From the NCBI GenBank assembly GCA_004213995.1, contig SGZJ01000013.1:1-40035 (forward strand): a stretch of DNA of 40,035 nucleotides, read 5' to 3'. A model generated the notes under the pieces. That model searched no databases. It had not been told where the DNA came from and saw only the letters and a list, made by a program, of their open reading frames with translations. Positions 8,673 through 19,300 of this stretch are shown in pieces. Numbering within the stretch: position 1 is the stretch's first letter; the number at the start of each line of letters is the position of its first letter. The position numbers were made by a program, and so were the translations under genes. Origin of the DNA: Flavobacteriales bacterium (GTDB lineage: Bacteria; Bacteroidota; Bacteroidia; Flavobacteriales; Flavobacteriaceae).

Positions 8673-9952
8673 GTATTTTTTTCATCTTCAGTAAGATCAA
8701 GTTTTCTAAAGCTTGGAGATACAAAAGCTGTTGCTACGGCAGTTAATACTGTAATGGTCCCTCCAAAAACTACAGCGGTAACCGTTCCCATTAATTTTGC
8801 TGTTAAACCACTTTCAAAAGCGCCTAGTTCATTCGAAGATCCCACAAAAATAGAGTTTACAGAGGCTACTCTTCCTCTTAAGTGGTCTGGAGTTTTTAGC
8901 TGCAGAATAGTTTGCCTTATTACCATGGAAATTCCATCAGTTAATCCATAAATAAATAGAGATAAAACGGAAATCCAAAACATGGAAGAAAGTCCAAATG
9001 TAATTATAGATATCCCAAATGCAAATATTGCAATTAATAATTTACTTCCTGCATTTTTAGTAATAGGAATATATGCTGCAATAAACATTGTAATTAAAGA
9101 CCCAACAGCTGGGGTCGCTCGTAAAACTCCAAACACTTCAGAAGGCTCCATACCCACTGGGATTTCAATTATTTCAGTTGCGTAAATAGGCAATAACGCT
9201 ATTGCGCCACCAAATAATACTGCAACCATATCTAAAGTAATTGCGCCTAAAATTGCCTTTGAGTTATACACAAAAGCAACACCTTCTTTAAGGCTTGTAA
9301 AAATATTTTCACCAATCTTGGGGTTTAAAATTGGTTTTCGTTTGATAAATAAAAGTATTAATAAAGACAGTACGACTCCTGCCAAGACTACTCCCATAGA
9401 TGTATTAACTCCAACCCAATGAATTGAAAATCCTGCAAATGCTGGACCTAAAACAACACCCATTTGCCAGATTGAACTGCTCCAAGTTGCTGCATTAGCA
9501 TAAGTCTTTTTAGGTACTATAAGAGCTACTAATGAAAAAATAGTAGGACCAAAAAAAGCTCTTATAAAGCCACCTATAAAAACCAATAAATAAATTAAAT
9601 AAAGAGTCGTTTGACTTGAGACTATTTCTTTTACACCAGAGCTTGTTACTATATAAAAGCCTAAACTGACAAAAAGAAATGCTATAATACAATAAATCAA
9701 TAAATTTCTTTTTTCTTTTTGATCAACAATATGCCCAGCAAAAAGAGCCATTGAAACTGCCGGAACAACCTCCATCAGGCCGATTAAACCCAAGGACAAT
9801 GGGTTTTTTGTGATTTCCCAAACGAGCCATTCAACAATAATAAACTGCATAGACCAAGAAAAAACTAATATAAACCTAACAACTAAAAAAATGTTAAATT
9901 CTCTAAATCTTAGAGCTGAATATGGGTCTACTTTAATATTTTTATTAATCAT
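8669..9952 (-). CDS. MFS transporter
   Basis: A 427-aa integral membrane protein with about twelve predicted helices in two six-helix halves. It resembles the MFS_3/enterobactin-exporter-like branch: the loop GHIVDQKEKRNLL follows helix 2, and the segment TPDHLRGRVASVNSIFVG lies in the second half. It probably exports a small molecule; the substrate is unknown. The start ATG is at 9952, with the first helices beginning near residue 17. It overlaps the end of recJ by 8 nt, so it is the last gene of a minus-strand operon rsmI-osmC-recJ-MFS. Confidence 0.9.
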   Translation of the reverse strand: MINKNIKVDPYSALRFREFNIFLVVRFILVFSWSMQFIIVEWLVWEITKNPLSLGLIGLMEVVPAVSMALFAGHIVDQKEKRNLLIYCIIAFLFVSLGFYIVTSSGVKEIVSSQTTLYLIYLLVFIGGFIRAFFGPTIFSLVALIVPKKTYANAATWSSSIWQMGVVLGPAFAGFSIHWVGVNTSMGVVLAGVVLSLLILLFIKRKPILNPKIGENIFTSLKEGVAFVYNSKAILGAITLDMVAVLFGGAIALLPIYATEIIEIPVGMEPSEVFGVLRATPAVGSLITMFIAAYIPITKNAGSKLLIAIFAFGISIITFGLSSMFWISVLSLFIYGLTDGISMVIRQTILQLKTPDHLRGRVASVNSIFVGSSNELGAFESGLTAKLMGTVTAVVFGGTITVLTAVATAFVSPSFRKLDLTEDEKNT

Positions 9953-11645
9953 TACTTTTTATATCTAACAATTTTAACTGAACAGATTTTACTCCATTCC
10001 AGTTATTTTCATCAATATTAAATGCTGCTTTAAATTGAGCTTTATTTTTTACTAAAGATAACTTATCTCCTAATCCAAACGCTATTGCTTTAAAAATGTC
10101 TGAATTATCTTGCCTTAAGGACAGCTTTAAATGTTTGCCCTCTTCACCAACTGTCTTACAATATCCTGTATCATTTAAGTTGTCGGACCAAAAAACAGGC
10201 TGTTTGTTTGATGGCCCAAAAGGAGCAAATTGTTTTAATATTCTAAAAAACTTTGGTGTTATTTCTGAAAATTGAATTTTTTCTTCTACAGTAATTGTTG
10301 GAGTTAACATTTCCTTTTTAATAGTTTTTTTAACATGTTTTTCAAAACTAGTCTTAAAGGCTAAATAATTTTCTGGCTTCAAGGTAAGTCCAGCGGCGTA
10401 TTTATGACCACCAAATTGAATTAAGTGCTCTTTACAAGATTCAATTGCATTATAAACATCATAACCTTTAACAGATCTAGCCGAAGCCGCTAAAACATCA
10501 TTACTTTTTGTAAAAACTAAGGTTGGCCTGTAATATTTTTCAATCAATCTAGAGGCTACAATACCTATAACTCCTTTATGCCAATCTTTTTTAAATACCA
10601 CAGTTGTAAAATCTTTTTGTTCTTCATTGCTCTCTATTTGTTTTAATGCTTGACTAGTTATAAGTTGATCTAAACCTCTTCTCTGTAAATTAAAATTGTC
10701 AATTTCTTTAGAAAAAGAAATAGCATTATCAAAGTTTTCTTCTAGAAGTAGTTCAACAGCATTATTTCCATGTTTAATTCTTCCCGCAGAATTAATTCTA
10801 GGCGCTATATAAAATGAAACCTCACTTAGAGTAATTTCAGGCTTGTTAATACCTCTAATAATTGCTTTCAAGCCAATAGTTGGAGAGAGGTTTATGACTT
10901 TTAAACCAAAATAGCAAAGTGTTCTGTTTTCTCCGATTAGAGGAACAAGATCTGCGCCAATTGCCACTGCTACTAAATCTAAATAATTTTCAATATTTGA
11001 CTCCCAATCGTCCTGAGTAATATCTAACGCCTGAATTAATTTAAAACCAATACCGCATCCACATAGATACTTAAATGGGTAACTGCAATCACCCCTTAAA
11101 GGATTTAATACAGCAATTGCGTCTGGAATAACTGATTCTGGTTTGTGATGATCGCAAATTATATAATCAATATTTTTATTATTCGCATAAGAAATTTTAT
11201 CTACTGCCTTTATTCCACAGTCTAAAGCTATCACTAAACTAAATTCATTATCTGCAGCATAATCAATAGATTGATATGATATTCCATAGCCCTCATCATA
11301 TCTATCTGGGATATACGTACTAACTTGATTTGTTGTGTTATTTCTTAAAAACTTACACACTAAAGCAACAGAAGATGTCCCATCAACATCGTAATCTCCA
11401 TAAATTAATATCTTTTCATCATTTGAAATAGCCTCTAAAATTCTCTTTACGGCTTTACCCATATCCTTCATTAAAAAAGGGTCATGAAGATGATCTAAAG
11501 ATGGTCTAAAAAAAGTTTTAGCATCTTCAAATGATTTTATATCTCTAGTAATAAGCAAAGAAGCTGTTGTGTTACAAACATTTAACTGCTTAGATAAGGT
11601 TTTAATTTCTTTTTTTGAATCAGCGCTATTAACTTCCCAGTACAT
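9945..11645 (-). CDS. recJ: Single-stranded-DNA-specific exonuclease RecJ
   Basis: RecJ degrades single-stranded DNA 5' to 3' during recombination and mismatch repair. The 566-aa protein has the DHH phosphoesterase motifs: GDYDVDGTS (Asp84, Asp86, Asp88), LDCGIKAVD (Asp142) and ICDHHKP (Asp165, His166, His167). The DHHA1 motif GGHKYAAG is at residues 412-419. The C-terminal OB-like region carries FAPFGPSNKQPVF. Its ATG overlaps the stop of the OsmC-like gene by one base, and its end overlaps the MFS gene by 8 nt. Length and motifs are normal for Bacteroidota RecJ. Confidence 0.97.
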   Translation of the reverse strand: MYWEVNSADSKKEIKTLSKQLNVCNTTASLLITRDIKSFEDAKTFFRPSLDHLHDPFLMKDMGKAVKRILEAISNDEKILIYGDYDVDGTSSVALVCKFLRNNTTNQVSTYIPDRYDEGYGISYQSIDYAADNEFSLVIALDCGIKAVDKISYANNKNIDYIICDHHKPESVIPDAIAVLNPLRGDCSYPFKYLCGCGIGFKLIQALDITQDDWESNIENYLDLVAVAIGADLVPLIGENRTLCYFGLKVINLSPTIGLKAIIRGINKPEITLSEVSFYIAPRINSAGRIKHGNNAVELLLEENFDNAISFSKEIDNFNLQRRGLDQLITSQALKQIESNEEQKDFTTVVFKKDWHKGVIGIVASRLIEKYYRPTLVFTKSNDVLAASARSVKGYDVYNAIESCKEHLIQFGGHKYAAGLTLKPENYLAFKTSFEKHVKKTIKKEMLTPTITVEEKIQFSEITPKFFRILKQFAPFGPSNKQPVFWSDNLNDTGYCKTVGEEGKHLKLSLRQDNSDIFKAIAFGLGDKLSLVKNKAQFKAAFNIDENNWNGVKSVQLKLLDIKSND

Positions 11646-12064
11646 TATTTAATATTATGAAAATGAGATGATGTGTTAACCTCTGCAAATTTTCTAAACA
11701 TCTCCATAACTCCACAATATTTAGTAACTGAAAGTTCTACTGCTCTATTAATTTTTTCTTCATTTAAATTAGAGCCGTAAAAATGGTATTCCAAATTAAC
11801 TTTTTTATAATACTTTGGATGTTCCTTTGTTAATTCTGCAGATGTATTCATTTTAAAATCAGTAAGCTTAATTTTCATTTTTTCTAAAATTGAAATAACA
11901 TCTAAGCCTGAACATCCAGCAAGCGAAGAAAGCATCAAAACCTTTGGGCCTGAAATATTATCATCCTTATTTATTCCAGAACCAAGGGTTAAAGTAGATT
12001 CGTTTGGGTTTAGAGATTCAAATATTAAATCGCCCTTCCATTGTGTTGTGATTTTATCATCCAT
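11645..12064 (-). CDS. OsmC family protein (peroxiredoxin-like)
   Basis: A 139-aa cytoplasmic protein of the OsmC/Ohr family, which reduces organic hydroperoxides or carries other thiol chemistry. The two conserved cysteines are visible: Cys51 in SLAGCSGLDV and Cys117 in VTKYCGVMEM. It matches the YhfA/OsmC-like subgroup better than Ohr by this Cys context. It lies 3 nt after rsmI and overlaps recJ by 1 nt, so it is in the same operon. The physiological substrate is not known. Confidence 0.9.
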   Translation of the reverse strand: MDDKITTQWKGDLIFESLNPNESTLTLGSGINKDDNISGPKVLMLSSLAGCSGLDVISILEKMKIKLTDFKMNTSAELTKEHPKYYKKVNLEYHFYGSNLNEEKINRAVELSVTKYCGVMEMFRKFAEVNTSSHFHNIK

Positions 12065-12067
12065 AAT

Positions 12068-12739
12068 TTATTTTTGTCTTTGTATTATTATTACTATTTC
12101 ACCTTTTGGCTTGTTTTTAATAAAGTGCTCCTCTAGTTCTTTTGAAGTTCCTCTAAGCGTTTCTTCAAACAGTTTTGAAATTTCTCGAGAGATAGACAAA
12201 TGAGTTTTAGGACCCATATATAATGAGATGTCTTTTAAGGTCTTTAAAAGTTTATGTGGAGACTCATAGATAATAATTGTTCTTTGTTCGTCTGCTAATT
12301 TTTTAAATCTAGTTTGTCTTCCTTTTTTTACTGGAAGAAACCCTTCAAATATAAACTTATCGTTTGGAAACCCTGAGTTTACTAAAGCAGGAATTAATGC
12401 AGTAGCTCCAGGCAAGCAATCAACTTCAATTTGATTGTCAACACATTCCCTTACTAAAAGGAATCCTGGATCTGAAATTGCTGGAGTTCCTGCGTCACTG
12501 ATCATGGCAATGTTAATACCAGACTGAAGTTTTTCTATTACACTTTCTAAAACCCTATGTTCATTATGCATGTGATATGAAGTCATAGGGGTTTTAATTT
12601 CATAATGATTTAATAGTTTACCAGAGGTCCTTGTGTCTTCAGCCAGAATTAAATCTACTTCCTTAAGTGTTTCAATAGCCCTAAAAGTAATATCTTTTAA
12701 GTTTCCTATAGGAGTTGGCACAATATATAATTTACTCAT
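12068..12739 (-). CDS. rsmI: 16S rRNA (cytidine(1402)-2'-O)-methyltransferase
   Basis: RsmI methylates the 2'-OH of C1402 in 16S rRNA, close to the decoding centre. The 223-aa protein shows the SAM tetrapyrrole-methylase fold: VPTPIGNLKDITFRAI at the N-terminus, LILAEDTRTSGKLL, MISDAGTPAISDPG and the FEGFLPVKKGRQTRF motif. It is the first gene of the minus-strand operon rsmI-osmC-recJ-MFS and is divergent from tdk across 116 nt. It is shorter than the E. coli enzyme because the C-terminal extension is lacking, which I recall as usual in Bacteroidota. Confidence 0.95.
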   Translation of the reverse strand: MSKLYIVPTPIGNLKDITFRAIETLKEVDLILAEDTRTSGKLLNHYEIKTPMTSYHMHNEHRVLESVIEKLQSGINIAMISDAGTPAISDPGFLLVRECVDNQIEVDCLPGATALIPALVNSGFPNDKFIFEGFLPVKKGRQTRFKKLADEQRTIIIYESPHKLLKTLKDISLYMGPKTHLSISREISKLFEETLRGTSKELEEHFIKNKPKGEIVIIIQRQK

Positions 12740-12855
12740 GCTTTATATTTATTAAAAACTTTTTAAGATATTATTAAATTGATGATTGATTTTTGATAAA
12801 TTTACTTTCTCAATCTTTTTTGAAAAGAAAACTTAACTAATAATAAAATTACAAA

Positions 12856-13491
12856 ATGTTTCTTGAAAATACTTTGAAATATGATAAACAATTTGGGTGG
12901 ATTGAAGTAATCTGTGGTTCAATGTTTTCTGGGAAAACAGAAGAACTAATTAGGCGATTAAAAAGAGCAAAATATGCTAACCTTAAGGTTGAGATTTTTA
13001 AACCCAATGTAGATATAAGATATGAAGATGATATGGTTGTCTCTCATGACGAAAATGAGATAATGTGTACCCCGGTTCCTGCAGCTGCAAATATTCCAAT
13101 ATTAGCTGACGGTTGTGATGTAATAGGTATTGATGAAGCTCAATTTTTTGATGATGAAATTGTAAATGTATGTAATTTTTTAGCTAACAAAGGAGTTAGG
13201 GTTATTGTAGCAGGTTTAGACATGGATTTTAAAGGTAATCCATTCGGACCAATGCCAAATCTAATGGCCACTGCAGAGTTTGTAACAAAGGTTCACGCAA
13301 TTTGCACAAGAACCGGTGGATTAGCCCATTACAGTTACAGAAAAGCTGAAAATGATAACTTAGTTTTACTTGGCGAAACAAATGAATACGAACCATTAAG
13401 TAGAGAGGCTTATTTTAAAAAGCATCAATCAAAAATAAATGACATAAAAGTAACAGATGCTGAACAAATTATAACAACTAAAGATGTCTAA
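12856..13491 (+). CDS. tdk: Thymidine kinase (type II)
   Basis: The enzyme phosphorylates thymidine with ATP in the salvage pathway. The 211-aa protein has Walker A GSMFSGKT (residues 21-28), the catalytic DEAQFFD (Glu94) and the lasso-region RTGGLAHYSYRK. In E. coli-type enzymes a zinc site uses four Cys/His ligands. Here only Cys150 remains (ICTRTGG), and the downstream pair is replaced in EYEPLSREAYFKK. From memory this loss is normal in Bacteroidota TK, so I read it as lineage-typical and not as inactivation. The end overlaps the alanine racemase gene by 8 nt. Confidence 0.95.
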   Translation: MFLENTLKYDKQFGWIEVICGSMFSGKTEELIRRLKRAKYANLKVEIFKPNVDIRYEDDMVVSHDENEIMCTPVPAAANIPILADGCDVIGIDEAQFFDDEIVNVCNFLANKGVRVIVAGLDMDFKGNPFGPMPNLMATAEFVTKVHAICTRTGGLAHYSYRKAENDNLVLLGETNEYEPLSREAYFKKHQSKINDIKVTDAEQIITTKDV

Positions 13492-14590
13492 AAGTCAGGG
13501 AACCTTTATAGAAATAAATTTAAGTTCACTAAAGCACAATTTCGATTATATTAAATCACTAATTTCTAAAAAAACAAAAGTCCTTGCGGTTGTAAAGGCG
13601 TATGCTTACGGAAGTGACCCTGTTAAAATAGCAGCTTTCCTTGAAAAATTAAAAGTAGACTATTTTGCTGTCGCTTATACTTCTGAGGCCGTAAAACTAA
13701 GAGAGTTTGGGATAAAAAAACCCGTCCTGGTTTTTCATCCTCAAGCAGAAAATTTAAGTACTATAATAAAGCACAATTTAATACCAACTTTGTATTCCTT
13801 TAAAATGCTAGAATTCTTTAAGGATACTGTTAGCAGAAAAAAAGTTAAAAACTATCCCGTTCATTTAAAAATAAATACTGGATTAAATAGAACAGGCTTT
13901 AGTACAAAAGACGTAAATCGATTAATAAACTCAATTAACAATGATAATTTCATTAAAGTAGATGGAATATATTCACATTTATCATCAAGTGAAGACAAGC
14001 TAGAATTTGATTTTACTCAAAAGCAAATTTCTCTTTTTACAAAGACATTTAAAAAAATAATAAAAAATATTAGTGATAAGCCTTTAGTACATATTTGTAA
14101 CACATCTGGTGTTATTAATTTCCCTGATGCTCATTTTGATATGGTCAGATGTGGTATAGGAATTTATGGGTTTTCAAATAAATTAACCAAAAGTAAAAGT
14201 CTAATCCCAGTAGTTAGTTTAAGGTCTTCAATTTCCCAAATTCATTTAATAAATAAAGGGGAAAGTGTCGGATATAACAGGTCGTATATTGCTGAAACAA
14301 CTAAAAAAATCGGCACAATACCTTTAGGTCATGCAGATGGAATTTCTAGGCTTTATGGAAATAATAATGGTTTTGTTTACATAAAAAATAAAAAAGCGCC
14401 AATAATAGGAAATGTCTGTATGGATATGTTAATGGTAGACATCTCTAAAATTAATTGTGAAGAGGGGGATGAAGTTATTATTTTTAATGAAAAATATAGT
14501 GCTGAAGAATTAGCTGAGTCTGTTGGCACTATTTCTTATGAACTATTAACTGCTCTCTCACATAGAATTGAAAGAAAATTTATAAATTAA
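13484..14590 (+). CDS. alr: Alanine racemase
   Basis: A PLP enzyme that interconverts L- and D-alanine to supply D-alanine for peptidoglycan. The 368-aa protein has the PLP lysine at Lys38 in AVVKAYAYG, the RCGIGIYGF motif and the second catalytic base Tyr264 in SVGYNRSY. GNVCMDMLMVD is in the C-terminal domain. It starts 8 nt inside tdk and is followed after 4 nt by asd, so the three form one operon. In related flavobacteria I recall mscL between alr and asd; it is absent here. Confidence 0.96.
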   Translation: MSKSQGTFIEINLSSLKHNFDYIKSLISKKTKVLAVVKAYAYGSDPVKIAAFLEKLKVDYFAVAYTSEAVKLREFGIKKPVLVFHPQAENLSTIIKHNLIPTLYSFKMLEFFKDTVSRKKVKNYPVHLKINTGLNRTGFSTKDVNRLINSINNDNFIKVDGIYSHLSSSEDKLEFDFTQKQISLFTKTFKKIIKNISDKPLVHICNTSGVINFPDAHFDMVRCGIGIYGFSNKLTKSKSLIPVVSLRSSISQIHLINKGESVGYNRSYIAETTKKIGTIPLGHADGISRLYGNNNGFVYIKNKKAPIIGNVCMDMLMVDISKINCEEGDEVIIFNEKYSAEELAESVGTISYELLTALSHRIERKFIN

Positions 14591-14594
14591 TTAA

Positions 14595-15584
14595 ATGAAG
14601 GTAGCGATCATAGGTGCAACTGGTTTAGTTGGGTCAGTATTATTATCAATAATAAAGGAGAGAAAGTTTCCCTTTACAGAATTAATTTTAGTAGCATCTA
14701 AAAGAAATATTGGCAAAAAAATTAATTTCAATGGAGAAGTCTATGAAATTATTGGTTTAGATGCAGCTCTTAAATTAAAACCAAATATTGTTCTTTTTTC
14801 TGCTGGAAGCAATGTGTCAATTGAATGGGCGCCTAAATTTAGTTTAGTTGGATCTACAGTAATTGATAATTCATCGGCATGGAGAATGGATTCATCAAAA
14901 AAATTAATTGTTCCGGAAATTAATGCTAGTTTACTTTCAAAGGAAGATAAAATTATAGCAAACCCTAATTGTTCAACTATTCAATTGGTGATTGCTCTTT
15001 CTGAATTACATGATAAATTTAATATTAAACGATTAGTTATTTCTACTTATCAATCAGTCACGGGAACTGGAGTTAATGCGATAAATCAGCTTGAGGGGGA
15101 AATACTGGGAGAAGAACCAGAAAAAACTTATCCGTACAAAATTTATAAAAATGCAATTCCTCATTGTGACTTTTTTGAAAATAATGGATATACAAAAGAA
15201 GAGATGAAATTAGTAAATGAAACCAAAAAAATTCTTTCTGATGATTCAATTTTGATTACAGCAACTGCTGTCAGAATACCTGTTATGGGAGGCCATAGCG
15301 AGTCTGTTAATGTAGAGTTTAGTAATCCTTTTGAAATTAATGATGTATTAAAAACATTAAAAAACACAAATGGAGTAACTGTTCAAGATGATATTAATCA
15401 AAATTTATATCCAATGCCTTTAACTTCAGAAGGGAAAGATGATGTTTTTGTTGGTAGAATAAGAAGGGATTATTCAAAAAAGAATGCATTAAATTTATGG
15501 ATTGTAAGTGATAATCTTAGAAAAGGAGCCGCTCTTAACGCTGTACAGATTGCAGAACATATAATTGCCAAAAACCTCTTATAG
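14595..15584 (+). CDS. asd: Aspartate-semialdehyde dehydrogenase
   Basis: The enzyme reduces aspartyl phosphate to aspartate semialdehyde with NADPH, feeding lysine, diaminopimelate, threonine and methionine synthesis. The 329-aa protein starts with the nucleotide-binding GATGLVGSVLL. The catalytic Cys126 is in NPNCSTIQL and the acid/base His234 in PVMGGHSESV. The ATG is 4 nt after alr, so alr and asd both serve cell-wall precursor supply from one transcript. Length and motifs are normal. Confidence 0.97.
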   Translation: MKVAIIGATGLVGSVLLSIIKERKFPFTELILVASKRNIGKKINFNGEVYEIIGLDAALKLKPNIVLFSAGSNVSIEWAPKFSLVGSTVIDNSSAWRMDSSKKLIVPEINASLLSKEDKIIANPNCSTIQLVIALSELHDKFNIKRLVISTYQSVTGTGVNAINQLEGEILGEEPEKTYPYKIYKNAIPHCDFFENNGYTKEEMKLVNETKKILSDDSILITATAVRIPVMGGHSESVNVEFSNPFEINDVLKTLKNTNGVTVQDDINQNLYPMPLTSEGKDDVFVGRIRRDYSKKNALNLWIVSDNLRKGAALNAVQIAEHIIAKNLL

Positions 15585-15706
15585 TTGTTATAGCACTCAT
15601 ATAAAAATTTAGCTAGAAAAGGATTTTGTATATTGACTATATTATTTTTTAATCAATCTTAATTGACTTGATTGATAATCAACTCTTAATGATTTAATTC
15701 TACGGT

Positions 15707-16225
15707 ATGAGGAAATTTTTCATAATTATTTTATTAATTCTTGGATTTCAATCTAATATTAATTCACAAGAAAATAATGAAACGTTTACGATATATTTAG
15801 TTAGGCACTCAGAAAAAGATTTATTTTCTAGTAATTCTACAGACCCGCCTTTAACCGAGTGTGGCAAGCAGAGATCAGAAAACCTAAGTACATTTTTAAA
15901 AGATGTAAATCTTGATGTTATATATAGCACTGATTATAATAGAACTAAAAACACAGCATTACCCACGTCAATTGCTAAAAACATTGTAACTAAAGAATAT
16001 GATGCTCAAGATTTAGAGAGATTTTCGAAATTCTTAAAAGATAAGAAACAAAATGCTTTAGTAGTTGGGCATAGCAATACTACAGGAGTTTTAGCCGGGC
16101 TTTTAGTGGGTCAAGAAATTGGAGCTTTTGATTTAAATATTTATAATCGAATTTATCAAGTAGTAATTTACAAAAACCAAGGTCGTCTTCATTTGTTAAA
16201 TACAGTTTTTGATTGTGTTGATTAA
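15707..16225 (+). CDS. Exported histidine phosphatase family protein
   Basis: A 172-aa member of the phosphoglycerate mutase-like (histidine phosphatase) superfamily. The N-terminus is a signal peptide: positive MRK, about 12 hydrophobic residues, then cleavage near NINSQ (residue 21). The catalytic phosphohistidine is His34 in LVRHSEK, the RHG box with Ser in place of Gly, and the second active-site histidine is His122 in VVGHSNTT. The pattern PPLTECGKQRSENL is also family-typical. It probably acts in the periplasm on an unknown phosphate ester. It stands alone, with about 120 nt on each side. Confidence 0.88.
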   Translation: MRKFFIIILLILGFQSNINSQENNETFTIYLVRHSEKDLFSSNSTDPPLTECGKQRSENLSTFLKDVNLDVIYSTDYNRTKNTALPTSIAKNIVTKEYDAQDLERFSKFLKDKKQNALVVGHSNTTGVLAGLLVGQEIGAFDLNIYNRIYQVVIYKNQGRLHLLNTVFDCVD

Positions 16226-16301
16226 CCATAAAAGCTAATAAACTAATTTCACATTTTTAAATGAATCTTTCCATTTATTGTAATGCAGTCCAAAACATTT
16301 G

Positions 16302-16309
16302 TATCTTAG
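16302..16309 (+). promoter_or_regulatory. Possible -7 element of a Bacteroidota promoter
   Basis: TATCTTAG lies 34 nt before the start of the large secreted protein gene. It differs at one position from the TAnnTTTG consensus. A TATTG at 16276-16280 lies 21 nt upstream and could serve as the -33 element. This is a visual match only. Confidence 0.35.
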
Positions 16310-16343
16310 TGCATCAACTAAAATTTAAACAAAGTTTTCAATA

Positions 16344-19300
16344 ATGAATAAAAAGTTTTTTTTATCAATTCTTTGTTTAATCTCTTTCCATATTTATTCT
16401 TCTGCCCAAAACGTAGAAATTGATAATTACTCTGTAAACAACTTAGGTCAAGTACAACTGTCAATACAAGCTGAAGCTGGTAAATATTATGTGCTTCATG
16501 CCCAACATAGTCCAACATTTAACTGGGCAGTGTCAATCACAATAGGTGTCAATGGTACCATGATAATTTCAGAATCTGGCGCAGCATACCCATTAGAAAA
16601 CTACACAATTACAGAACATGACATGGGAAATCCTGATGACTATGACGGGGATGGTATAGATGATATTACTGAGTTTAATAACATGCCTACTGATGGGCCT
16701 CTTAATTTCGCAGAAGCGATTGACTTTATTGATGGAGCTACTTCAATTCCAGATGCTGAAACATTTATGAGTTTAGCCACGGTCAATAATGTTGGCTGGG
16801 CTCCTTTTCTCGACGATCAATTGTATGTTAAATTTGGAATACTGGATAGAGATACGTCTGAACCAAAGGTATACTTTATTAATAGTAACACATATACGAT
16901 ACATGCAAGCTTTTGGAATGGAATAAACGCTTCTGTTAATGGAGATGACAGCTCTGGAGAAATAGTTTTTAATCCTAACGACATCCTTCCGAGTGGAATT
17001 ATTGGAACCTATTCATTCAATTTTTCGTTTGGAGATGCTTATAATTTTGAAGACACTCAAAGAACCTATGAATTATTAGCGGCTAGCATGCCTTTTTTAC
17101 AAAATAACATGAATCATTTTATAGGACAATCTTCTGAAAACAGTCACATCAACAATTACGCAGAAGATTTTGTAGATTCAAGAATAGATGTAGTTTTAGA
17201 AACTGATGTTTTTGCTGAAGTTAATTATGTTCCATTTCACGAAGCAGAAGGATATGGATTCTTTAGACATATGCAAGATCTTAATGAAACACCAGGCAGT
17301 AGAGATATTGTTCTTTACGATGCATTACCTAATTCTTTGCCTAGAGTCGGAGGAATAATTACCTCAGTGATGCAAACCCCACTATCACATGTTAACTTAA
17401 GGGCTATTCAAGATAATGTGCCAAATGCATATATAGCAGACCCATTATCAAATAATGCAATATCAAGTCTTTTGGGGAACTACATTTATTATAAAGTTGA
17501 AAGCGAGCAGTTTGAAATAAGAGAGGCTACTTTAGCTGAAGTTAATGAATGGTATGAAGATCTTAGGCCCACAGAGCCTCAGATTCCAATTCGTGATTTA
17601 AGTATTACTGATATAGTTCCATTAGACGATATTGAATTTGAAATGTCAACTGCATTTGGTGCAAAATGCTCTAATGTTGCAACCATGAGAGATTTTGGAT
17701 TCCCAGAAGGAACAATTCCTGATGGTTTTGGCATTCCTTTTTACTACTACGATGAATTTATGCAATTCAACAATTTTTATCAAGAGGTACAAGTAATTTT
17801 GGGAAACCCTGTTTTTCATAATGATATAAACTTCAGAGTTGAACGTTTAAAACTCCTTAGAGAAGATATTAAGGCGGCACCTATGCCACAATGGATGCTT
17901 GATGATTTACAAGCCATGCATGATGATTTTCCTGAGGGAACAGCGGTTAGGGTTAGGTCAAGTACTAACAATGAAGATTTGCCTGGGTTTAGTGGTGCGG
18001 GACTATATACCTCTAAAACTCAATATCCTGATGAAGGTCATATATCTAAATCTGTCAAACAGGTTTATGCTAGTATGTGGAATTTTAGAGCCTATGAGGA
18101 AAGAGATTTTTATCGTGTTGATCATTTTATGGCAGCAATGGGTGTTTTATGTCATCCAAGTTTTCAAAACGAGCAATCAAATGGAGTAGGAATTAGCATT
18201 GATCCAATTTATGATACAGAGGACACCTTTTATTTAAATACTCAAGTTGGTGAGTCGTTGATTACAAATCCAGAAGCAAACTCAGTCCCAGAAGAGATTT
18301 TACTTTATGAAGACCCTAATCAAGGAGGAGGCTATCTAGTTTTAAGGCTTTCCAACCTAGTTAATCCTGGAGAACTGGTAATGGATCAAGTTTATTTAGA
18401 TCAAATGAGGGAGTATCTTACTGTAATACATGATGAATTTGCGATTCTTTATGATGTTGTTGGAGCAGAGGGTTTTGCGATGGATATTGAATATAAAGTT
18501 ACTGAAGAAGGCCAATTAATCATAAAACAAGCTAGACCGTGGGTTTCGTTTTGGGCAGATATTACATCTGATTATGATTTAGGTGTTTCCGCAATTACTA
18601 ACCCACAATCTTCTTCAAGTCTTGGAAGTGATGAGTTAGTAACAACAACAATTTCAAACAATGGCTTAAACGATATGACTGACTTTAACATTGAATTATT
18701 GGTAGATGGTCAGTCAATGGAAACTGTTATTATAGATCAAACCATAGAACCATTTAGCGAAGCTGATTATCAGTTTTCAGTACCTCAAGATTTTTCAAAT
18801 ATAGGAGACTATACAGTTACTTCAATTGTTAATCATATTAATGATGAATATGAAAATAATGATACTCTAAGTGTTGTTTTAAGAAAGGTCCACCTGTTAA
18901 ATGGGGAGATTTCTCTTGGTGAATTAGAAGTTGTATGTGACGATGTCGTTGAATTAGAAGCGCTAGTTTATAACCATGGTGAAGAAACGATAACTGAACT
19001 TGAAATTGAAGTGGTTGTAAATGATTTAACAGTTGATGTTATTGACGCGGAAGTAAATATTCCGTTCGAACAAGAAGGAATAGTAACAATCACAATTGAT
19101 GACAACCTTGAGCAAGACAATAACATTACTCTAAACTTATTGGACATCAATAGTCAGCAAGATGAAGATCAAACTAATAATTCAGCTACTATAAGCACAA
19201 GTCTAGATTCAAATTATGATATTATTACACTAGTGATTAATGCAGACGACTATCCTGAAGAAACTTCTTGGAAGCTTTTAGATGAATCTAATCAAATAAT

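Noticed and set aside
13306-13420. Missing zinc-site cysteines of thymidine kinase as a sign of inactivation
   Set aside because: From memory, Bacteroidota thymidine kinases usually lack these residues, and Walker A and Glu94 are intact.
15652-15676. Inverted repeat ATCAATC/GATTGAT before the histidine phosphatase gene
   Set aside because: Short arms, 11-nt loop, AT-rich; easily due to chance.
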